A stretch of 64,000 nt of DNA from Carboxylicivirga marina (lineage in GTDB: Bacteria; Bacteroidota; Bacteroidia; Bacteroidales; Marinilabiliaceae). Both the position numbers and the translations under genes were made by a program. The first letter of the stretch is position 1; each line of letters begins with the position of its first letter. The stretch spans positions 62,001 through 126,000 of the forward strand of contig NZ_JAENRR010000004.1 in assembly GCF_016612505.1 (NCBI RefSeq), given 5' to 3'. This document shows, one piece after another, positions 9,479-18,447 of this stretch. The notes under the pieces are model-generated. The model was not told the origin of the DNA and did not search any database. It saw only the letters and a list, made by a program, of their open reading frames with translations.

Positions 9479-11014
9479 TTACAGCAAAAACAATTGTGTA
9501 TGACCTTTGGTTGCTCCACTTCGATTTTTATGGCGTTTCCATTGTAACTTCTCCGAACGATGAATTGATTTTTGTTCTTCCTCTTGCATCCATTTATTCA
9601 GTGCATCCTTATCATGTCGGACCCTAAAAGCCGGCAACACGTAATCATTTGTTGCCTGCATTTGCTTCATCAATTCTTTTCTCAATTGCTCTGCAACAGT
9701 CTGATAATTGGGATCGTTAATCAGGTTATTTAAGGCATCCGGGTCTTTTTCATAATCATACAGCTCTTCCACACTACGATATACCCAATGCTCAAGACGT
9801 TCTTTTACAGCTGGTTTAGAAGCAGACTGAGCTTTCATGTACTTGTGTGTTGCATAGGAATCGGCCGAACACTTAAAAGGATATTGACCGGTGGCCCATG
9901 CATTAAAAACATAGCCATATTTCTTACTCAAAACCGTACGAGACGGTCGAGGTATTCCCCCTGCGTTTTCATCAAACTGACCGAATACATATTCCGAGCT
10001 TGACACCGCCTTGCCTTGCAGAGCTTTGTGAAAAGATAATCCCTCCATACCAGAAGGCATTTTCACCCCTGACATATCTAATACGGTTGGCATAAAGTCA
10101 ACAGCCGAAATAAGGTTATCCGTATTGACAGAACCGGCTTCTATATGATTTGGCCATGATACAATCCATGGAGTCCGAATACCATTGGGATAAACAGATG
10201 ACTTGGCAAAAGGTAGCGGCATACCATGGTCCGATACGAAAATCACAATGGTATTTTCTTTGTATTCACTCTTTGCCAAAACCTTGAGAATTGCACCAAC
10301 ACAATCATCTCCACGCTTCACTGAGTTGAAATAATTAAGCACTTCATTTTTAACCATGGGTGCATCTGGTAAAAAAGCTGGCACATCCACCTCTTCTTCC
10401 TTGTATATTTTGGAAGGTTTAAACGCATCGAAGCCCTGCTTTTTTGATTTGAGGTCGTTAAAAAAAGGTTTGTGTGGGTCAGCTACGTTTACCACACAAT
10501 AAAAGGGTTGTTTCGCATTTTTAACAGCTATAAAAAAATCTTCTAACTGTTGTCCATAGGATGCGGCCGAACGTTTTTCGGCATCCTTAAACTTAAGATT
10601 GACATCCCAGTATTTAGCAAAATCAGGACTCAGACTGCTATCAGCTGCCTTATTGATAACACCAGTGGTGTAGCCATTCTCTTTTAGTAGTTCAGGTAAG
10701 GTCTTAAAACCCGCATCCACATAAAAGAATCCACGCATCCCACTTTGATGCGGATAGCGACTAGTTTGGAATACACTACGTGAAGGTGAACAGTTTGAAG
10801 CTTGTACGTAAGCATGTTCAAAGCGCAATCCACTCTCTGCCAATCGGTCAATATTGGGTGTTATATCCGGAATATCACAGCCATAGGCTCCAATCGAGTT
10901 CCAGTTCATATCGTCCACAGTGATGAACAAAACATTAGGTTTGATTTTAGACGACGCATTGGTTATTAAACTAAATGCGCATAAAAGAACTGTGATAATA
11001 TAGATTCGCTGCAT
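9479..11014 (-). CDS. Formylglycine-dependent sulfatase (family S1)
   Basis: The product is 511 residues with a signal peptide (about 1-20), so it acts in the periplasm or at the surface. It removes sulfate esters (or N-sulfate) from a glycan. The metal-binding start VLFITVDDMN (D34, D35) and the sulfatase signature with C75 in NCSPSR are intact; C75 is the residue converted to formylglycine by a separate maturase, not seen here. A later VSDHGM motif supplies further metal ligands, and the C-terminal DYEKDPDALNNL block is typical. The general look is nearest to the sulfamidase-like subgroup, but that is a weak impression. It lies 52 nt upstream of the HTCS on the same strand and diverges from the esterase gene. 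Confidence 0.92.
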   Translation of the reverse strand: MQRIYIITVLLCAFSLITNASSKIKPNVLFITVDDMNWNSIGAYGCDIPDITPNIDRLAESGLRFEHAYVQASNCSPSRSVFQTSRYPHQSGMRGFFYVDAGFKTLPELLKENGYTTGVINKAADSSLSPDFAKYWDVNLKFKDAEKRSAASYGQQLEDFFIAVKNAKQPFYCVVNVADPHKPFFNDLKSKKQGFDAFKPSKIYKEEEVDVPAFLPDAPMVKNEVLNYFNSVKRGDDCVGAILKVLAKSEYKENTIVIFVSDHGMPLPFAKSSVYPNGIRTPWIVSWPNHIEAGSVNTDNLISAVDFMPTVLDMSGVKMPSGMEGLSFHKALQGKAVSSSEYVFGQFDENAGGIPRPSRTVLSKKYGYVFNAWATGQYPFKCSADSYATHKYMKAQSASKPAVKERLEHWVYRSVEELYDYEKDPDALNNLINDPNYQTVAEQLRKELMKQMQATNDYVLPAFRVRHDKDALNKWMQEEEQKSIHRSEKLQWKRHKNRSGATKGHTQLFLL

Positions 11015-11219
11015 ATTTATTTTTTGCCAATAAAACTACTACACACTTCTTTAAGCTTTGTTTATTAGATATCCATAAAGGTGTAATTTCTGGTCAATTC
11101 AAGCTCTATAAACGAGTAATGCCTCTAATACCGACCTTATTGACAGGCATGCAAACCTTTATCATTGACTGTCTTCATATTTTGCATCTATCAATTTACA
11201 TTGGAAAAAACAATCTATC

Positions 11220-12125
11220 ATGAAGTATTTACCTATTTATTTCACGTGCATTGGCCTGACGTTTATCTTCACCCTCAATGCCTGTGATAAAAATGCAGAC
11301 CAAGCAAATACTGAAGCGGAAGTACCTGTGGTACCTCCCAATAATGAAAACAAAGATAAAATCGCTGACTATGCAGACATTGAAAACCTCCCTAAGGATA
11401 TCGGGGGCGAACAAATTGCCCATCTAAAAGGTAGCACAGCAGCAAGCTATGGCTACTATGCCTATACACCATCAGCCTATCATCAGGGAACAGAGCAATA
11501 CCCATTGATAATATCCCTGCATGGAGCCGGGAAACGAGGTGATGGCACTAATCTTGATGACCTGAAAAAAGTATTGTGGCTGGGGCCGGGCAACTTGATA
11601 AAGAAAGGTGAATGGTCACCATCCTATCCAGCCATTGTAATTGCACCAATAACATCAACGAACTGGGAACCTAATAAAGTACAGACGTTCATTCAATATT
11701 TAATAGATACCTACAGGGTAAATGAGCAACGCATCTACCTAACCGGCAATAGCATGGGAGGCTTCGGCACCTGGAGCTATATTCAGGAATATGGTGAGGA
11801 CGCCTTGGTAGCGGCTATCGTGCCTATTTGCGGTAAGGGTAACCCTGATTTAGCTCATCAGTTTACCAATATCCCCGTATGGGCTTTTCATGGTGTGGAT
11901 GACAAAACAGTGGATGTTTATGGCAGTATTAATATGGTAAAAGCGATAAAAGCCCTAGAAGCTGACATCACCTATACGCCCAAATTAACGCTCTATCCTA
12001 ATGTAGGGCACGATTGCTGGACAATGACTTACGATGGCTCCGGCATGGGACAGGGTAATCCGAACTTTGATGCTTTTGACATGAGCATTTACGATTGGTT
12101 GTTCAGGTATAAAAAGAGCAAATAG
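11220..12125 (+). CDS. Lipoprotein alpha/beta-hydrolase (carbohydrate-esterase-like)
   Basis: This 301-residue protein has a lipobox (TLNAC, C22), so it should be a membrane-anchored lipoprotein. After a low-complexity acidic linker it shows a serine-hydrolase fold: an oxyanion-strand HGAGKRGDG at 101-109, the nucleophile elbow GNSMGG with S178, an acid in HGVDD (D227 or D228) and H264 in GHDCW. The layout is that of the polyhydroxybutyrate-depolymerase/feruloyl-esterase-like peptidases and esterases found in polysaccharide loci. In this setting it probably removes acetyl or other acyl groups from the glycan. It is 70 nt ahead of a sulfatase gene on the same strand, so the two may be cotranscribed. 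Substrate is unknown. Confidence 0.85.
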   Translation: MKYLPIYFTCIGLTFIFTLNACDKNADQANTEAEVPVVPPNNENKDKIADYADIENLPKDIGGEQIAHLKGSTAASYGYYAYTPSAYHQGTEQYPLIISLHGAGKRGDGTNLDDLKKVLWLGPGNLIKKGEWSPSYPAIVIAPITSTNWEPNKVQTFIQYLIDTYRVNEQRIYLTGNSMGGFGTWSYIQEYGEDALVAAIVPICGKGNPDLAHQFTNIPVWAFHGVDDKTVDVYGSINMVKAIKALEADITYTPKLTLYPNVGHDCWTMTYDGSGMGQGNPNFDAFDMSIYDWLFRYKKSK

Positions 12126-12195
12126 ATACCGATACCCAAGCAGGATGATAAAATTTATTTAAACCGTTTCAATAAAAACACTTAATGATAATTCT

Positions 12196-13764
12196 ATGAA
12201 TAACAAATCAACAACCAGTATAGCACTAATCCTATTGGTTCTGATTACTGCCTGTCATTCCCCAAAGGAACAACAAAAGCAAGCTAATGTATTGGTAATT
12301 ATGTGCGATCAGTTGAACTATAAAGCATTAAGTTGCTATGGTGGCCCTGTGTCAACACCAAATATCGATCGCATTGCAGCTGAAGGAGTCAGGTTTACCA
12401 GAGCTTATAGCACTACTCCGTTTTGCTCACCTTCACGTGCCTCTATTGTAACCGGACTTTATCCACATCAGCATGGCGTCGTTCATAATATGGGTTTCAA
12501 GCAAAAAGAAGGCATCTCTATAAATGATGAGACAACAGGGAAACTGTTGAGTAGTAAAGGGTATTCTACCCATCAATATGGGAAATGGCATGTGGAGAGT
12601 GATTCACTAAATTATTTGCCTTACTATACCGACCAGTATGACTATGGCTACCAATACAGAAAAGAAATGGAAGACCTGGGCATTACGCTTCGAAAAGAAG
12701 ATGGTCAGGATTGGATGAATTTTTATAATCAGTTCTGGCCAGTTGAGGTAACGCCTTACATGAAAGAAAAAAGGAGCTATCTGGAAAAAATATGGAGTGA
12801 CCATACCAACAAGGACTTTCCAATTAAGATGGGACGTTTGAGGTTAAAGCCTGAAGAGTGGATTGATGATAAATTGACCAACCTGACAGTTGAGCAAATA
12901 AGAGATGCGGCTACCCAAAACACACCATTTATGATTACAACATCTTTCATCTGGCCACATGATCCGAACTTTCTGCCTGATCCTTATTATAGCCAGATTA
13001 GCCCGGATTCGATGGATATCCCCTCAAGCAAAACACCCGAACTGAAATTTGAAAAGTCATGGTCGAGAAGAATGGTGAAAGGCTATGGCGATGAAGGCCT
13101 CAAAGAATTCCTTCGTATTTATTATGGTGCAGTCAAATACCTTGATGACAGAGTAGGTAGGATATTGGCGGAACTGGAGAAACAAGGCGTATTGGATGAA
13201 ACCCTTATCATCTTCACTTCAGACCATGGTGATATGATGGGAGGCCACGGCATGGTATGGAAGGTCAACGAATCGTTTTACGAAGAACAGGCGGCCATCC
13301 CTTTCATGATCCGTTACCCTAAGCTACTACAAGCTGCAGTGTCAGACATTCCTGTCAGCCTTATTGACATGAAACCAACCATATTATCGGCGACCGGAAC
13401 CAAATATGAACAAAATGTAGCTGGAGTGAATCTGATTCCTTTCCTAACTGGAGAAAAGGATAAATCATTGGCTCCTAAATACTCATTTTGTGAGCGAATA
13501 AAACCTAATCCACAAGGTAGTCGCGAGGTGCTGGAAGACGCCAAAGGGTCGTTTATGGTTCGTAATGAGCAATTCAAATTAATCATTTACCATGATGGAG
13601 ATCGCTACTTATATGATTTGAATAATGACCCGCATGAAACGGAAAATATTATAAATGACAGCGCTTATAAAGAGCAAATTCTTGAGCTGGAGAATGCCTT
13701 GCAGAATTGGTTAGATGAGACAGGCTGGAAAGGAAAGAAAGTCGAGTACATGTACAAATCTTAA
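12196..13764 (+). CDS. Lipoprotein sulfatase (family S1)
   Basis: The product has 522 residues with a lipobox (LLVLITAC, C20) that predicts a lipoprotein. The sulfatase core begins VLVIMCDQLN, where D38 and Q39 are metal-site residues in the D-Q variant common in the family. The signature FCSPSRASIVTG places the formylglycine precursor at C77, followed by GLYPHQHG. A TSDHGDMMGGHG block and an ending with LYDLNNDPHETENI are also typical. It differs clearly in sequence and length of insertions from the other two sulfatases here, which suggests different sulfate positions. It appears to be the second gene of a two-gene plus-strand unit with the esterase and is followed by a terminator. Confidence 0.92.
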   Translation: MNNKSTTSIALILLVLITACHSPKEQQKQANVLVIMCDQLNYKALSCYGGPVSTPNIDRIAAEGVRFTRAYSTTPFCSPSRASIVTGLYPHQHGVVHNMGFKQKEGISINDETTGKLLSSKGYSTHQYGKWHVESDSLNYLPYYTDQYDYGYQYRKEMEDLGITLRKEDGQDWMNFYNQFWPVEVTPYMKEKRSYLEKIWSDHTNKDFPIKMGRLRLKPEEWIDDKLTNLTVEQIRDAATQNTPFMITTSFIWPHDPNFLPDPYYSQISPDSMDIPSSKTPELKFEKSWSRRMVKGYGDEGLKEFLRIYYGAVKYLDDRVGRILAELEKQGVLDETLIIFTSDHGDMMGGHGMVWKVNESFYEEQAAIPFMIRYPKLLQAAVSDIPVSLIDMKPTILSATGTKYEQNVAGVNLIPFLTGEKDKSLAPKYSFCERIKPNPQGSREVLEDAKGSFMVRNEQFKLIIYHDGDRYLYDLNNDPHETENIINDSAYKEQILELENALQNWLDETGWKGKKVEYMYKS

Positions 13765-13781
13765 TAACACCTTAAATATCA

Positions 13782-13811
13782 AAGTCAGACATCAAACAGT
13801 CTGGCTTTTTT
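13782..13811 (+). terminator. Terminator after the plus-strand sulfatase
   Basis: Arms AAGTCAGAC and GTCTGGCTT (one G-T pair) are joined by an eight-base loop and followed by six T. The position, about 18 nt after the stop, fits termination of the esterase-sulfatase unit. Confidence 0.75.
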
Positions 13812-13850
13812 ATGCCTATTAAGAAATATTTGAATTTTAATATAGATATG

Positions 13851-13943
13851 CAATCCCTCTGGGATTGTTGGTTATGGGGTCGCTTTTCAATCTTCTATAG
13901 ACATTAAACTTCTCCGAAGTTAATTGAACATCGCCAGAGGAGT
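13851..13943. repeat. Cluster of short hairpin units (REP-like)
   Basis: Between the two terminators lie three small hairpins with three-base loops: CAATCCC-tct-GGGATTG (13851-13867), AACTTC-tcc-GAAGTT (13907-13921) and an imperfect third on the other strand at 13931-13943 (CTCC-tct-GGCG). The rest of 13812-14043 is AT-rich and has no supported gene. Such arrays are usual for dispersed intergenic repeats, but copy number in the genome cannot be judged here. Confidence 0.5.
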
Positions 13944-14043
13944 TGAATGTGATTTTTAGTCGGATACTACTGGTTTTTGATATTCATATCTACGATTAGT
14001 CTTTCAGGTATAAGAAGAATGAAACAACTTAATGCTACGAATG

Positions 14044-14082
14044 AAAAAGCCGTGACAAGATCATTTGACACGGCTTTCTTTT
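14044..14082 (-). terminator. Terminator after the small hypothetical gene
   Basis: Arms AAAGCCGTG and CACGGCTTT enclose a 14-base loop. On the minus strand the hairpin is followed by TTTTTCAT, and on the plus strand by CTTTT, so it may work both ways. Its place 16 nt after the small minus-strand ORF supports that ORF being transcribed. Confidence 0.7.
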
Positions 14083-14097
14083 AATTTATTAAAATGT

Positions 14098-14328
14098 CTA
14101 GTTCAGACTAACAAACTCTTCCAGACAACCAGCATTAATTAAGGGTTTAAAAATAACAGGCATTTGCTTTGATGTCAGATTAACAACCATAAGTGCGATT
14201 AGCGATTTAAGCGACTCTTTTTTAATAAGATTGATGCACTCGTCAATTGAGCAGCTAATTGCCTCACCGTCCTTAAAATGAATTGACAAATGCTCTATTT
14301 CATTTTTATTTATATGGTCCTTATTCAT
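14098..14328 (-). CDS. Small hypothetical protein (76 aa)
   Basis: I do not recognise this protein. It has no signal peptide or membrane segment and is acidic at the front with a mixed hydrophobic core (SLIALMVVNLTS) and a C-terminal LINAGCLEEFVSLN. It reads like a compact alpha/beta cytosolic protein. A terminator follows it, and it stands 57 nt from the end of the next sulfatase gene upstream, so it could be the last gene of that operon. Its length and codon use look plausible for a gene, but support is modest. Confidence 0.5.
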   Translation of the reverse strand: MNKDHINKNEIEHLSIHFKDGEAISCSIDECINLIKKESLKSLIALMVVNLTSKQMPVIFKPLINAGCLEEFVSLN

Positions 14329-14385
14329 ATCTAAGTACTTTAAACGTCAACTTAATTTAGCCTATTCATACCTCTACAACTAATG

Positions 14386-15861
14386 TTACTTGCTTTTTTT
14401 AGCCGGCTTAACTTGCCTTAACCACCAGTCGCGGTCATGGTTATAGTTATAATGTACTTTCAATTGCTCGATTTCCTGGCGTAACTGAGCTTCCACTTCG
14501 GCATATTCCTTAAGGCCAATCAGGTTAATCATCTCTCCCGGATCGTTTTCCAAGTCATACAGTTCATCAATATCATGGTCTAAGAAACAATCCACCAGCT
14601 TGTACTTATCTGTGCGAACAGCGAGCATATCAGGTCCGGCATAGGGATATTCATCATCCACATAATACTGGAAGAGCATAGATTTACGCCACTCTGCATC
14701 CTTTTGGTGTTTCAACAGATTCACCATTGATTCCCCTTGCATATAATCAGGCTGCTGAACACCGGCTAATTCCAGAATGGTCGGTGCCATATCCACATTC
14801 AGGCATATCTCCTCAATCTGTGTTTCAGCCTGAATCAACTTTGGATAACGAATCAACATCGGTATGCGCATAGAAGCTTCGTAGGCAATACGTTTATCCC
14901 AGTAACCGTGTTCACCCATAAAATAACCATTGTCACTACTATAAATGATAACCGTATTCTCCAACTCTCCCAACTCCTCAAGCGTAGCCATTACTTCACC
15001 TAATGACTCATCAACTGCTTTTAAGGTTTTCAACAGGCGCATAAACTTATCGCCTTTCACCGGCCATTCTTTAATTGGTAATGAATCAACCGGTACATAC
15101 TCCTTCCACTTGGCATCAGCTGCCTTAATGCGCTGCCACTCCGGCTTACCTGCAAAAGTCTCGTTAAGCATGCCATGAGGTGGTTCTGGCAATGCCTCTC
15201 CATCGTATAAACTATCATGGCGAGGTGCTGGTGAATGATCCTCATGCACTGCTTTATGCCAAAGGTTAAGGCTAAAAGGCTTGTCTTTATCACGCTTCTC
15301 TTTTAACCAGGCAATAGCCTTATCCGTTAAAATATCGGTCATATATCCTTTTTCCTGGTATTCACGACCATTATCATTCACTTTTGGATCGAAATAATCA
15401 CCTTGCCCGTTAAAGCTGAACCAATAGTCAAAACCAGGGCGAATGTGCTCAGGCCCTTTTTTGTGTGCCATGTGTATTTTACCCATATGCGCTGTTTGGT
15501 AACCTGCCTCCTGCAACAATTGTGTGTAAGGCCTGAATTGATTCCAGTCTGGATCCACATGCTTATTATTCTGGTTTACACCATGAATATGTGCATAAGT
15601 ACCTGTTAAAAAACTGGCACGCGAAGGTGAGCAGATGGATTGTGTACAAAAGTAGTTCTCAAACAACGCACCCTCTTTGGCTAACCGATCCATATTAGGT
15701 GTTTGTAAGAACGGATAACGTCCGTTAACGCCCAATGCATCGTATGGCTGGTCATCGACCAATATAAACAGGAAGTTGGGTTGCTTAACTTCCTTCTCCG
15801 TCATGCTTGTGCAAGAACCCAGAAGTAAAGCTGCAGATAATATTATTATTAGATTCTTCAT
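14386..15861 (-). CDS. Lipoprotein sulfatase (family S1)
   Basis: The product has 491 residues and a lipobox (LLLGSC, C17). The metal-binding motif is FLFILVDDQPYDALG (D36, D37), and the signature ICSPSRASFLTGTYAH places the formylglycine cysteine at C77. A substrate-side lysine/histidine pair is suggested by MGKIHMAH, and IYSSDNGYFMGEHG supplies the later metal ligands. The C-terminal DLENDPGEMINLIG block is usual for the family. It belongs to a different subgroup from the other two sulfatases, since its VDDQPYDALG start and KRIAYEASMRIPMLIRYP block are distinct. It lies at the end of the GH130-symporter operon, 89 nt after the LRR lipoprotein. Confidence 0.93.
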   Translation of the reverse strand: MKNLIIILSAALLLGSCTSMTEKEVKQPNFLFILVDDQPYDALGVNGRYPFLQTPNMDRLAKEGALFENYFCTQSICSPSRASFLTGTYAHIHGVNQNNKHVDPDWNQFRPYTQLLQEAGYQTAHMGKIHMAHKKGPEHIRPGFDYWFSFNGQGDYFDPKVNDNGREYQEKGYMTDILTDKAIAWLKEKRDKDKPFSLNLWHKAVHEDHSPAPRHDSLYDGEALPEPPHGMLNETFAGKPEWQRIKAADAKWKEYVPVDSLPIKEWPVKGDKFMRLLKTLKAVDESLGEVMATLEELGELENTVIIYSSDNGYFMGEHGYWDKRIAYEASMRIPMLIRYPKLIQAETQIEEICLNVDMAPTILELAGVQQPDYMQGESMVNLLKHQKDAEWRKSMLFQYYVDDEYPYAGPDMLAVRTDKYKLVDCFLDHDIDELYDLENDPGEMINLIGLKEYAEVEAQLRQEIEQLKVHYNYNHDRDWWLRQVKPAKKSK

Positions 15862-15950
15862 TCTATTTCATTTTAAACTATGTAAATTAATTACACTATT
15901 TGATTTATTTCAACTGATAACTTTTACTAGTATTAAGCATTACAAAGACA

Positions 15951-16775
15951 TCATAAACTACAACCTCCACCTCCACTGGTTTGTATTTGTTCATAAGTCG
16001 GGTTGTAGGCATTTCCATAAACTGTATAACACACAGGCCAACCTCCATTGAAGGTAAGTTCTTTAATCGCACAAAAATCAGTTAATGCAACATTATTAGT
16101 TATCGTAAAACATGCTTTTATATCTTCAAGATTATTTAATCCACTTAAATTCTGTAGCGATCCATTATCATCAATCGTTATATAATCAATAGAAGAAATC
16201 CCGTTTAGCCCATTAATGTTGGCCAACATCTCATTTTGCGAAATGCTAAGAGAGTGTTCCAAAGATTTAAGGCCCTTTAAACCAGCTATACTAACTAATG
16301 CCTTGTTATTATATATCCCTAGTCGTTTGCCTATGGAATGAAGGCGTTCGAGTCCTTCCAAGTTGGTCAAAGCGTTATTTTCAACAATCCTAAAATCACT
16401 ACCTACGGAAGTTAGGTTTCTTAAACCACTTAAACTACTCAGATTTTTATTCTTATAAATTTCTGCACTACCCGTAATCGTTTTAAGTCTCTGCAAACCT
16501 TCAAGTAACTTTAAACCATCATTATTACAAATGCTAAGGTGATGAACAATACGTAGACTTTTTAGTCCATCTATATTAGTGATATCACTGGATTCCTGAC
16601 ACATACCTATACCTAGCTCAAAAATTTCAGTATAACTACTGTCTGCCATTGCATCAACTTCCTGTTGGGACTCTAAAAAAATGTATCCACTATAAACTTT
16701 TTCAACAAAAGGCTCCTCTTTATTGCAGGCAATAGCAGAAAGACCTATTAATAAATAAATTATTAGGTTTTTCAT
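15951..16775 (-). CDS. Leucine-rich (receptor L-domain-like) repeat lipoprotein
   Basis: This 274-residue protein has a lipobox (IGLSAIAC, C17). From about residue 60 to 245 it carries seven repeats of about 24 residues with the pattern L-x-GL-x-x-L-x-x-I...hxIxxN-x-x-L, as in receptor L domains and bacterial surface LRR proteins. It ends in a short glycine-rich tail with a final cysteine (GGGGCSL). No catalytic motif is visible. It starts 3 nt after the symporter stop, so it is surely in the same operon. A role in binding carbohydrate or protein partners at the cell surface is likely by fold, but the ligand is unknown. Confidence 0.8.
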   Translation of the reverse strand: MKNLIIYLLIGLSAIACNKEEPFVEKVYSGYIFLESQQEVDAMADSSYTEIFELGIGMCQESSDITNIDGLKSLRIVHHLSICNNDGLKLLEGLQRLKTITGSAEIYKNKNLSSLSGLRNLTSVGSDFRIVENNALTNLEGLERLHSIGKRLGIYNNKALVSIAGLKGLKSLEHSLSISQNEMLANINGLNGISSIDYITIDDNGSLQNLSGLNNLEDIKACFTITNNVALTDFCAIKELTFNGGWPVCYTVYGNAYNPTYEQIQTSGGGGCSL

Positions 16776-16778
16776 TAT

Positions 16779-18413
16779 TTAAAAGAAAATGAAGTACATC
16801 GTGAAACAGGCCATAACTAGTAGTAAGGACAATACTCTAAAGTTCTTGTAAAACACTACATTTTTGAGTTCCTCTGTTTCCTGTTTCCAGATATCAAGTG
16901 TCCAGGTGTTTTGCTTGACCTTATCCTCATCAGGCATGTGACTCATCAAACTAACAATAACATTAACCAATACACTCAACACTAAAATAATTGGTGCTAA
17001 CAATAAAAAGTGAAGCTGAATATCCATACCCAATACATATTTGGTTATCATGATAATGGCAGCTAATAATAAGCCTGACATCAAGCCAGCAAAGGCTCCT
17101 TTTTCATTGGATCGTTTCCAAAACAAGCCCATAAAGAAAGTACCAACAATTGGTGGTGCCAGGTAAGAAGTCACTTCCTGGTAATACGACACCAAAGAAT
17201 CGAACTGCTGAATGATTGGAGCCCAGAATACGGCAAATACCAATACAAGGAATGAGGTGATACGTCCCACCCAAACTAAGCGTTTGCCATTGGCATTGGG
17301 ATGAAAGCGCTTGTAAAAGTCCATGGTGAACAGCGTTGAAACTGAACTGAGCGTAGCACTCAATGTCGATGTCAAAGCCGAAATCATTGCTGCCAGTATA
17401 ATACCAATCAAACCAACCGGCAATAATTTCACTATCATACGCGGATATACCTGATCGGTATTAATGCCGAAGCTGGATTTTAGTATGCTGCCATCAATCA
17501 TATCATAAGGCAAATTCTCTACACCAAACAGGTCGATGCCGCGGGCAATCAAGCCCGGCAAGATGAAAATAAAGATAGTGAACAGGTAAAGGAAACCTAC
17601 AAATAACACACCTTTACGGCCATGGTCGATGGTTTTAGCCGAAAGTACACGCTGCACCATCACCTGGTTGTTAGCCCAGAAATAAAAACCTAAGATGGGG
17701 ATACCTATCCACATGCCTAACCAAGGCACTGTCGGATCACTCATCGGACGTGTTAATTTTAACCACACGCCTTCATTGAAACGTGTGTACAATTCTTCCC
17801 AACCTCCAATGGCATCAAGGGCAAAAAAGTATAATATGGCCGAGCCAATAATTAATACGGCTGCTTGAATCATATCAGCATTAATTGCTGAAGACAAACC
17901 ACCTATAATGGTGTAACTACCAGCCACTGCTGCCATGATGATGATGATTGTAAACAGCTCCATTTCCGGAAATATCAACCTGATGATTAAGGCTCCTGTG
18001 TACAAAGTAGCAGCAGCATCGAGGAATACATTACCAAAAATGGTGATGAATGAGAAGTAATATCTGGATTTCTTATCAAATCGCCTCTCCAAAAATTCAG
18101 GCATGGTAAAAATACCTGACTTGATATAAAACGGTAAAAAGAACAGGGCGAAAAACACCATGACCAATACCGAAATCCAGTTGTAGTTAAAAACGGCTAT
18201 ACCGCTAATGAAACCCTCACCAGAGTGGCCCATAAGAGTAGAGCTGGAAACGCTGGCTGCAAAGAGTGAAAGGCCTATCACCGGCCAGGTCATGCTTCGA
18301 CCTGCCAAAAAATAGGAGTCCGAATCCTGACTCTTGCCATTCTTGAGCGCCCACCAAATGATGCCCACCAAGAAGGTAGCCAGAATAACAATATCTATTG
18401 TACTAATATTCAT
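16779..18413 (-). CDS. Sodium:solute symporter (SSS family)
   Basis: The product has 544 residues and about 13-14 membrane helices spread along its length. The first segment (STIDIVILATFLVGIIWWAL) followed by SDSYFLAGRSMTWPVIGLSLFAASVSSSTLMGHSGEGF is the usual start of SSS/SGLT-type transporters; the SASVSSST-like region contributes to the sodium site. It should import a sugar or sugar acid with sodium across the inner membrane. It is 34 nt downstream of the GH130 gene and immediately followed by the LRR lipoprotein and a sulfatase. This context makes a mono- or oligosaccharide derived from the polysaccharide the likely cargo. Confidence 0.93.
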   Translation of the reverse strand: MNISTIDIVILATFLVGIIWWALKNGKSQDSDSYFLAGRSMTWPVIGLSLFAASVSSSTLMGHSGEGFISGIAVFNYNWISVLVMVFFALFFLPFYIKSGIFTMPEFLERRFDKKSRYYFSFITIFGNVFLDAAATLYTGALIIRLIFPEMELFTIIIIMAAVAGSYTIIGGLSSAINADMIQAAVLIIGSAILYFFALDAIGGWEELYTRFNEGVWLKLTRPMSDPTVPWLGMWIGIPILGFYFWANNQVMVQRVLSAKTIDHGRKGVLFVGFLYLFTIFIFILPGLIARGIDLFGVENLPYDMIDGSILKSSFGINTDQVYPRMIVKLLPVGLIGIILAAMISALTSTLSATLSSVSTLFTMDFYKRFHPNANGKRLVWVGRITSFLVLVFAVFWAPIIQQFDSLVSYYQEVTSYLAPPIVGTFFMGLFWKRSNEKGAFAGLMSGLLLAAIIMITKYVLGMDIQLHFLLLAPIILVLSVLVNVIVSLMSHMPDEDKVKQNTWTLDIWKQETEELKNVVFYKNFRVLSLLLVMACFTMYFIFF

Positions 18414-18447
18414 TTTTCAGTTTTTGAATTAGTTATTGAAGAAACGC

